This document shows, piece by piece, positions 55,221-64,000 of a stretch of 64,000 nt of DNA. The position numbers were made by a program, and so were the translations under genes. The DNA comes from Microbacteriaceae bacterium. GTDB taxonomy: Bacteria > Actinomycetota > Actinomycetes > Actinomycetales > Microbacteriaceae. Below the pieces are notes generated by a model. The model was not told the DNA's origin, did no database searches, and was given only the letters and a program-made list of their open reading frames with translations. The stretch lies in assembly GCA_027491295.1 (NCBI GenBank), contig JAIXWK010000003.1, positions 310,001 to 374,000 of the forward strand. Reading direction: 5' to 3'. Numbering within the stretch: the first letter of the stretch is position 1; each line of letters begins with the position of its first letter.

Positions 55221-55823
55221 TTGTCTGATTACATAGTTTGGGTTGACTGCGAGATGACCGGTCTCGAGATCACGGTTGACGAGATCTGCGAGATCGGTGT
55301 CGTGGTTACCGATGGCGAGCTAAATGTCCTCGATCCAGGGCTCCAGCTTGTAATCAAGCCAAGTCGTAAGGCGCTAAGAAATATGGGTGACTTTGTTCGT
55401 CAAATGCACACCGATTCTGGGTTACTTGAAGAGATCCCGAAGGGAATCTCGATGGCCAAGGCGGAAAAGCAAGTCCTCGAATACATCATGCAGTGGGTAT
55501 CGGAGGAGCGCACCGCTCCCCTAGCCGGTAACTCGATTGGCACCGATCGCATGTTCCTAAATCGTCAAATGCCAAACCTCGATAAGTTCCTGCACTACCG
55601 CAACATCGATGTCAGCTCGCTGAAGGAGCTTTCTAGACGCTGGTTCCCAAGGGTTTACTTCCAACTTCCAAAAAAGACCGGCAATCACCGAGCCCTTGCG
55701 GACATTCTGGAGTCGATCCAGGAAATGCGTTATTACCGGAAGGCAATCTTGGTTGAGGCACCGGGTCCAGATTCAGAAACTGCAAAGGGTATAGCTAAAT
55801 CCCTCAGCGCTGATAGAATCTAA
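55221..55823 (+). CDS. orn: Oligoribonuclease
   Basis: A 200-residue DEDD-family 3'-5' exonuclease that degrades 2-5-nt RNA and pGpG. The DxE motif is in VDCEMTGLE (Asp9, Glu11). NSIGTDRMFLNRQMP and the NHRALADILESI motif with His and Asp complete the active site. Length slightly exceeds E. coli Orn (181). Start TTG at 55221, 10 nt after the RND gene stop, with GGGATC upstream. tRNA-His follows. Confidence 0.96.
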   Translation: MSDYIVWVDCEMTGLEITVDEICEIGVVVTDGELNVLDPGLQLVIKPSRKALRNMGDFVRQMHTDSGLLEEIPKGISMAKAEKQVLEYIMQWVSEERTAPLAGNSIGTDRMFLNRQMPNLDKFLHYRNIDVSSLKELSRRWFPRVYFQLPKKTGNHRALADILESIQEMRYYRKAILVEAPGPDSETAKGIAKSLSADRI

Positions 55824-55845
55824 CCCGTTCTGGCTTGCCAGATAT

Positions 55846-55922
55846 GGTGGGTATAGCTCAGCTGGTAGAGCACCTGGTTGTGGTCCAGGGGGCCGCGGGT
55901 TCAAGTCCCGTTACTCACCCCA
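55846..55922 (+). tRNA. tRNA-His (anticodon GUG)
   Basis: An extra 5' G (55846, position -1) faces the discriminator C, the His identity feature. The acceptor GTGGGTA pairs with TACTCAC including one G-U. The anticodon loop TTGTGGT gives GUG. CCA is encoded at 55920-55922. Confidence 0.96.
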
Positions 55923-55925
55923 ATG

Positions 55926-55958
55926 AAAAAAGACCGAGGATTTCTCCTCGGTCTTTTT
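55926..55958. terminator. Bidirectional rho-independent terminator
   Basis: AAAAAGACCGAGGA (55927-55940), loop TTTC and TCCTCGGTCTTTTT (55945-55958) form a 14-bp stem with an A-run and a T-run, so it can stop transcripts in both directions: tRNA-His on the plus strand and gatB on the minus strand, whose stop is 8 nt away. Confidence 0.92.
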
Positions 55959-55966
55959 CCTTTAAA

Positions 55967-57466
55967 TTACTTTGCTCGCTCGAGAATTAGCTCGCGCACT
56001 CTGGCGGCATCAACCTGACCGCGCATCGCCTGCATCACAGCACCGATGACAGCACCAGCGGCCTGAACCTTACCCTCGCGGATCTTCTCCAGAACATCCG
56101 GCTGCTTGGCTAGCGCTTCATCGATGGCTGCAATCAATGCACCATCGTCAGAAACGACCTTTAGGCCACGCTTTTCGATAACTGCCTCAGGATCACCCTC
56201 GCCTGCTAGCACGCCGGCAACAACGTCTCTTGCCATCCGGTCAGTTAGCTCACCAGAATCAATCAACTGCTGAATCTTTGCAACCTGGGTCGGGGTGATA
56301 CTTAGGTCCTGGACTGCAACTTCTTGTGAGTTAGCAAGACGAGCAAGCTCTCCTGTCCACCACTTTCTAGCGGCCTGTGGGGCTGCTCCTGCAGCAACTG
56401 TCGCCTCAACCTGGTCTAGCAGGTCTGAGTTCACGACATCGCGGAACTCAAGCTCAGCAAAGCCCCAAGCCTCCATAAGGCGCTTACGGCGAAGGCCCGG
56501 GTTCTCAGGCAACGTAGCTCGAATCTCTTCGATCCAGGCCAAAGATGGCTGAACTGGAACTAGGTCTGGCTCTGGGAAGTAGCGGTAGTCGTCGGCATCA
56601 GATTTTGGTCGACCGGCCGAGGTGTAACCGCGGTCTTCGTGCCAGTGCCTAGTCTCCTGAGTGATGGTGCCGCCATTGGCCAAGATGTGAGCCTGGCGCT
56701 GAATCTCGTAGCGAACCGCGTTCTCAACCGAACGAAGCGAGTTCACGTTCTTGGTCTCGGTGCGGGTGCCGAGCTTTGTCTGACCATAAGGTCTGATCGA
56801 AACGTTCGCGTCACAGCGAACGTTGCCACGCTCCATGCGAGCGTCAGAAACATTCATGCTCTTGACGATCTCGCGAATTGCGTGAACGTAAGCAGCCGCA
56901 AGCTCAGGCGCTCTGGCACCTGCTCCATAAACCGGCTTGGTCACAATTTCAACCAGAGGAACACCTGCGCGGTTGTAGTCAACCAGCGAGTATTCCGCTC
57001 CCTGAATACGACCGGTTGCGCCACCGATGTGAGTGAGCTTTCCAGCATCCTCTTCCATGTGAGCACGCTCGATTAGAACCTCAAAAACAACGCCGTCCTC
57101 AAGCTCAATGTTGATCTTGCCCTCAGAGGCAATTGGCTCGTCGTACTGCGAGGTTTGGAAGTTCTTTGCAAGGTCAGGATAGAAGTAGTTCTTTCTCGAA
57201 AAACGACCGGTAGGTGCGATCTGGCATCCAAGTGCCAAGCCGATGGCGATTGATGACTCAACCGCCTTCTTGTTCACCGCAGGAAGCGATCCTGGAAGCC
57301 CGATACAGATTGGGCAAACATTGGTGTTTGGCTCGTTGCCGAAAATGTTTGCGCAACCGCAGAACATCTTTGACTTGGTGTTTAGCTCAACGTGAACCTC
57401 AAGACCAATAACAACCTCAAACTGCTCGATTGCCTGCTCGTAGGGCATAAGGGCTTCTTTAGCCAT
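55967..57466 (-). CDS. gatB: Asp-tRNA(Asn)/Glu-tRNA(Gln) amidotransferase subunit B
   Basis: A 499-residue subunit that activates the mischarged tRNA in the GatCAB complex. The N-terminal [10 protein letters not shown] and the zinc-type Cys cluster CGCANIFG...CPICIGLPG are typical, as are the [11 protein letters not shown] and C-terminal YqeY/tail-domain helices (LGRVMKE-like [16 protein letters not shown]). The ATG at 57466 has GGAGG 9 nt upstream and overlaps the gatA stop by 1 nt (TAATG). Upstream in-frame starts lie inside gatA. It is the last gene before the terminator. Confidence 0.97.
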   Translation of the reverse strand: MAKEALMPYEQAIEQFEVVIGLEVHVELNTKSKMFCGCANIFGNEPNTNVCPICIGLPGSLPAVNKKAVESSIAIGLALGCQIAPTGRFSRKNYFYPDLAKNFQTSQYDEPIASEGKINIELEDGVVFEVLIERAHMEEDAGKLTHIGGATGRIQGAEYSLVDYNRAGVPLVEIVTKPVYGAGARAPELAAAYVHAIREIVKSMNVSDARMERGNVRCDANVSIRPYGQTKLGTRTETKNVNSLRSVENAVRYEIQRQAHILANGGTITQETRHWHEDRGYTSAGRPKSDADDYRYFPEPDLVPVQPSLAWIEEIRATLPENPGLRRKRLMEAWGFAELEFRDVVNSDLLDQVEATVAAGAAPQAARKWWTGELARLANSQEVAVQDLSITPTQVAKIQQLIDSGELTDRMARDVVAGVLAGEGDPEAVIEKRGLKVVSDDGALIAAIDEALAKQPDVLEKIREGKVQAAGAVIGAVMQAMRGQVDAARVRELILERAK

Positions 57467-58968
57467 TAGAGCACCTCCAACTTCGGGGCCTTTGCAATAA
57501 GTGGGGCTCCCCACTCGGCCAGATACATCTGTTCGACAATCGATCCAACGCGGTACATCTGGGCATCCTGCATCGCAGGCGCAAGAATCTGAACTCCGGA
57601 AGGCAGCCCATCTTCGAAAGCCAAACCGTTTGGAACGCTCATGCCGGGGATTCCAGCAAGGTTTGCCGGAATGGTAGCGATGTCATTTAGATACATTGCG
57701 AGTGGGTCGTTGACCTTCTCGCCGATCTTGAATGCGGTGGTTGGTGCGGTTGGGGTAAGTAGCACATCAACCTGGCTAAATGCCTTCGCAAGATCCTGCT
57801 GAATCAAGGTTCTAACCTTCTGGGCCGAGCCGTAGTAAGCGTCGTAGTAACCCGAGGAAAGAGCGTAGGTGCCCAGAATGATTCTGCGCTTTACCTCAGG
57901 ACCGAATCCCGCCTCGCGGGTCGCGGCCATAACGCGCTCGATAGTTGGGTTTCCATCTGGAATTACTCGAAGACCAAATCGAACCGAGTCAAACTTTGCA
58001 AGGTTAGAGGATGCCTCAGCAGGAAGAATTAGGTAGTAGGCCGCAATCGCATACTCGAAGCTTGGGCAGTCAACTGTGACAACCTCGGCGCCAGCTGCAA
58101 CCAGCTTGGCGATGGTGTCATCGAAGCAAGCCTTTACGCCAGGCTGGAAAGCATCCGAGTCCAACTGCTTCACAACACCAACTCGAAGGCCCTTGACGTC
58201 TGCGCTTCTAACCGCATCTGCCATTGAGCCAAGCGACTGAGGCAACGAGGTTGAGTCGTGCTTGTCGTGGCCGGAAATGACATCTTGCAAAAGTGCGCTG
58301 TCCAAAACAGTGTTTGAGACCGGCCCAATCTGGTCTAGCGAGCTAGCAAGGGCAATCAGTCCGTAGCGGGAGACTGCTCCGTAGGTTGGTTTAGCACCCA
58401 CCGAGCCGGTGACAGCAGCTGGGAAACGGATTGAGCCACCGGTGTCAGAACCAATTGCAATTGGAGCAAGGTGTCCGGAAACCGCTGAGCTGGAGCCACC
58501 ACCGGAACCACCAGGGATACGGGTTAGGTCCCAAGGGTTCTTGGATGGGCCATAGGCCGAGTACTCGGTCGAGGAACCCATTGCAAACTCATCCATGTTG
58601 GTCTTACCCAAAATTGGAAGTCCGGCCTTGCGAAGCCTTGCCACTACGGTTGCGTCATACTGCGGCACCCAACCCTCGAGAATCTTCGAACCAGAGGTGG
58701 TCGGAGCATCGGTTGTGGTGAGGTTGTCCTTTACGGCAATTGGAACACCGTGCAGCGGAGAGAGCTTCTCGCCATTTGCCAGCGCAGCATCGGCAGCTTT
58801 GGCCGCAGCGATTGCAGTGTCACGGTTTAGGTAAAGGTATGAGTTGGTCTTTGGGTTCAGTTCCACCGAACGGTCAAAGAAAGCTGAGGTCACTTCCTCA
58901 GAAGAGATTGACTTGGATGCAATTAGGTCAGCTAGCTCGCTGGCTGATTTATGAATAAGGTCTGACAC
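57466..58968 (-). CDS. gatA: Asp-tRNA(Asn)/Glu-tRNA(Gln) amidotransferase subunit A
   Basis: A 500-residue amidase that releases ammonia from glutamine for GatB. The catalytic triad is Lys80 (AVKDN), cis-Ser155 (PGGSGGG) and Ser179 (DTGGSI). The start GTG at 58968, giving [14 protein letters not shown], has GAGGAG from the last gatC codons 7 nt upstream; the in-frame ATG at 59124 lies inside gatC and is rejected. It shows that this cell makes Gln-tRNA and/or Asn-tRNA indirectly. Confidence 0.97.
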   Translation of the reverse strand: MSDLIHKSASELADLIASKSISSEEVTSAFFDRSVELNPKTNSYLYLNRDTAIAAAKAADAALANGEKLSPLHGVPIAVKDNLTTTDAPTTSGSKILEGWVPQYDATVVARLRKAGLPILGKTNMDEFAMGSSTEYSAYGPSKNPWDLTRIPGGSGGGSSSAVSGHLAPIAIGSDTGGSIRFPAAVTGSVGAKPTYGAVSRYGLIALASSLDQIGPVSNTVLDSALLQDVISGHDKHDSTSLPQSLGSMADAVRSADVKGLRVGVVKQLDSDAFQPGVKACFDDTIAKLVAAGAEVVTVDCPSFEYAIAAYYLILPAEASSNLAKFDSVRFGLRVIPDGNPTIERVMAATREAGFGPEVKRRIILGTYALSSGYYDAYYGSAQKVRTLIQQDLAKAFSQVDVLLTPTAPTTAFKIGEKVNDPLAMYLNDIATIPANLAGIPGMSVPNGLAFEDGLPSGVQILAPAMQDAQMYRVGSIVEQMYLAEWGAPLIAKAPKLEVL

Positions 58969-58972
58969 GTTT

Positions 58973-59269
58973 TTACTCCTCGTCCAAAATAGCTGCGACT
59001 CGGAAACGACCTTCTGCGCTGTCTGGAGCAGCAGAGAGTGCGGACTCTTGAGTAAGTGATGGCTCCACAACGTCCTCGCGGAAAACATTTGCCATAGGGA
59101 TCGGGTGGCTGGTGGCCAAAACATCTCCCTTAACCGCTTGGGTTACAATCGCGATCGAGTCAACGATCACATTAAGTTCACCAGCGAGGGTTGCAACCTC
59201 TTCATCGGTGACCAAGATTCTCGACAGTGACGCCAAGTGGCGCACCAGGTCGGGAGTAATTTCAGACAT
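58973..59269 (-). CDS. gatC: Asp-tRNA(Asn)/Glu-tRNA(Gln) amidotransferase subunit C
   Basis: A 98-residue protein that wraps around and stabilises GatA and GatB. It begins [18 protein letters not shown] and contains the family's [12 protein letters not shown] and NVFREDVV segments. It is 4 nt ahead of gatA and 39 nt after the ligA stop, so the run mnmA-ligA-gatC-gatA-gatB is likely a single transcript. Confidence 0.96.
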   Translation of the reverse strand: MSEITPDLVRHLASLSRILVTDEEVATLAGELNVIVDSIAIVTQAVKGDVLATSHPIPMANVFREDVVEPSLTQESALSAAPDSAEGRFRVAAILDEE

Positions 59270-59308
59270 TTACTTGCTCAATTCGTATAGAAAGCGAATA
59301 GCACAAGT

Positions 59309-62513
<3,205 letters not shown>

Positions 62514-62539
62514 TAGACAAGTCTAAATTGTCAAAGCCG

Positions 62540-63703
62540 CTAGCGGTTGAGTCCAGCCTTAAGTGCTGTGGCATAAACCTCGGCAACTAGGGATGTGAAT
62601 TGGTCGATATCTGAAGGTTTCGTGCTGTGGCCAAGGGTTATTCGAACAACGGAAGAAGACTCTGCCTCTGAATATCCCATTGCCAAAAGCACATGCGATG
62701 CCCCTAGCACGCCTGCCTGGCAAGCACTACCCGCTGAAACACTAATTCCGTGTTGATCAAAAAGAAACAGCATCGAATCGCTTTGCACCCCGGGGAGCAC
62801 AAAGCTTGAGGTGTGGCCAATGCGTGGACCGGAGATTGTCTTTTGCGCCTGCGGAATGGCCGCAAGCAGGCTCGCCTCAAGCGAGTCCCTAAGTTCTTCT
62901 AGCCTGGCCTCTCGCTCAGCCATATCTGCAACGGCTAGTCCTGCAGCAACCGCCAAGCTGAGTGCGTGGGGATAATTCATGGTTCCAGAGCGCAATCCAC
63001 GCTCCTGACCGCCACCGTGAATGATGGAGATCGGCTTCTGGTCTCTTGCAACCAACAATGCTCCGACTCCGATTGGTGCACCAAGTTTGTGCCCAGAGAT
63101 AGACATGGCAGCAAGGCCAGAGTCCCGGAAAGAAATTTCGGTGTGCCCAAAAGCCGCAACCGCATCGGAGTGAACAGGCACACCCTGGGCCTTGGCAAGT
63201 TCTGCAATAGCTGGGATGTCCCAAATGGCACCGGTTTCGTTATTCACCCACATCAGTGATACCAGAGCGATCTCGTCTCCGTATTTTGCTAGCCACTCTC
63301 TATAGACAGACATGTCCGGCTGACCATCCTTGGCAACAGGTAGCCACAGCGGCAGGGCACCCTCGTGCTTCTCTAGCCACTCGATCGGATCAATAACTGC
63401 GTGGTGCTCGGTAAGAGCCGAGATTATGTATTTGCGAGGCCGATCTAGCTGTCGCTGCCAGTAGATGCCCTTGATCGCGTGGTTATTTGATTCAGTGCCA
63501 CCGGAGGTGAAAATCACCTCGGACTTATCGCAGAGGGCTGCCTTTGCCAATAGCTCACGAGCCTGCTCCAAAAGCTCCCTGGTTTCCCGACCGTGAGCGT
63601 GAACCGAAGAGGGGTTTCCCAGGTGCGCTAAAGCCTCAAGATAAGCTTCCAGCGCCTTTGGCCGCACCGGTGTGGTGGAGGCGTGGTCGAGAAAGACCGA
63701 CAT
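62540..63703 (-). CDS. iscS: Cysteine desulfurase (IscS/NifS-like)
   Basis: A 387-residue class V PLP enzyme that converts cysteine to alanine and a protein persulfide. The PLP lysine is Lys206 in SGHKLGAP. His101 in LTEHHAVI stacks on PLP. The catalytic Cys328 is in SAGSACQAG. Start ATG at 63703, divergent from the GlgX-like gene. Being directly ahead of mnmA, its main job is likely tRNA thiolation; it may also feed Fe-S cluster assembly. Gene order matches iscS-mnmA-ligA of mycobacteria. Confidence 0.95.
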   Translation of the reverse strand: MSVFLDHASTTPVRPKALEAYLEALAHLGNPSSVHAHGRETRELLEQARELLAKAALCDKSEVIFTSGGTESNNHAIKGIYWQRQLDRPRKYIISALTEHHAVIDPIEWLEKHEGALPLWLPVAKDGQPDMSVYREWLAKYGDEIALVSLMWVNNETGAIWDIPAIAELAKAQGVPVHSDAVAAFGHTEISFRDSGLAAMSISGHKLGAPIGVGALLVARDQKPISIIHGGGQERGLRSGTMNYPHALSLAVAAGLAVADMAEREARLEELRDSLEASLLAAIPQAQKTISGPRIGHTSSFVLPGVQSDSMLFLFDQHGISVSAGSACQAGVLGASHVLLAMGYSEAESSSVVRITLGHSTKPSDIDQFTSLVAEVYATALKAGLNR

Positions 63704-63763
63704 GGCTCAAGCCTAATTGCCCAAGGGGAGAATCTTTCGGTTGCTAGTGTGGAACTGATTGAG

Positions 63764-64000
63764 ATGATGGATTCGCAAACCGAGAAATTGACCGAACCGC
63801 TTGGCATGTCCCTGTTGGATGGCGGCGGGGTTTTCTCAACCTGGTCAGAGACTGCAACCAACATCGAGCTGCACATTTTGGAGCACGAAGATGCTTCCGT
63901 CTCCCAACATGTATTGCCGCTTGAGCAAAGCGATGGCGGAATCTGGTCGGTCGGCGATGATCGCCTGCAAAACGGCATCAAATACGTGCTTCGGGCAAAT
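63764..64000 (+). CDS. GlgX-like glycogen debranching enzyme, N-terminal fragment
   Basis: Only about 79 residues precede the window end. The pattern EPLGMSLLDGGGVFSTWSET, then ATNIELHIL and a GGIWSV stretch, resembles the CBM48 domain that opens GlgX (isoamylase) and, less so, GlgB and TreZ. Such enzymes act on alpha-1,6 branches of glycogen. ATGs at 63764 and 63767 are adjacent; a GTG at 63749 is also in frame. The ribosome-binding site is unclear: GGGGAG lies 18 nt before the GTG. Confidence 0.55.
   Translation, partial: MMDSQTEKLTEPLGMSLLDGGGVFSTWSETATNIELHILEHEDASVSQHVLPLEQSDGGIWSVGDDRLQNGIKYVLRAN

Overview
The window looks like the compact, moderate-GC chromosome of a free-living actinobacterium, most likely Microbacteriaceae of the small freshwater Luna type (Rhodoluna/Aquiluna-like). 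The reasons are the actinobacterial gene order valS...clpX-clpP2-clpP1-tig...nei-rpiB...pepN...truncated haemoglobin O, and iscS-mnmA-ligA-gatCAB, both recalled from mycobacteria; an alanine dehydrogenase divergent from an AldR-type regulator; short intergenic gaps; many 1-8 nt gene overlaps; and frequent GTG/TTG starts. The genus is inference. I see no insertion sequence, phage gene, CRISPR array or rRNA. No gene-free stretch exceeds 300 bases; the longest, 43568-43864, holds a regulatory leader.

Layout. 1-18.7 kb: housekeeping and proteostasis (valS end, M3 peptidase, BenE-like transporter, clpX-clpP2-clpP1-tig, tRNA-Pro, tRNA-Gly, nei, rpiB, an antiporter, pepN, a minimal MscS-like channel, glbO, tesB, ettA, ssb, msrA). 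18.8-22.1 kb: a DMT exporter, thioredoxin, ald and its regulator. 22.1-32.3 kb: amino-acid decarboxylation and agmatine/putrescine metabolism (group II PLP decarboxylase, N-carbamoylputrescine amidase, agmatine deiminase, an NMT1-type ABC importer, an SpeA-type decarboxylase), then a DUF885 peptidase. 32.3-37.2 kb: argG, a purine nucleoside phosphorylase, a LysE exporter, a DEAD-box helicase behind a strongly structured leader, a YqhA-like protein and tRNA-Arg.

37.3-43.8 kb is a six-gene sulfur/methionine operon on the minus strand: ssuB-ssuA-ssuC-metY-CoA-binding protein-NHL/thioredoxin protein. It is preceded by a 25-codon ORF with a strong Shine-Dalgarno and 8 methionines, which I interpret as a methionine-sensing leader peptide. 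43.9-51.5 kb: a polyamine importer (potABDC) divergent from a fused proline-catabolic PutA. 51.6-64 kb: an RND pump without partner genes, oligoribonuclease, tRNA-His with a bidirectional terminator, gatCAB, ligA, mnmA, a cysteine desulfurase, and the start of a GlgX-like gene.

The genes suggest a cell that makes and imports polyamines (arginine to agmatine to N-carbamoylputrescine to putrescine, plus Pot uptake), recycles amino acids (ald, putA, peptidases), and tunes sulfur supply. The best candidates for undescribed biology are RNA-level controls: the Met-rich leader, the DEAD-box leader, and a hairpin hiding the ssb ribosome-binding site. BenE also appears to lack a canonical start codon.
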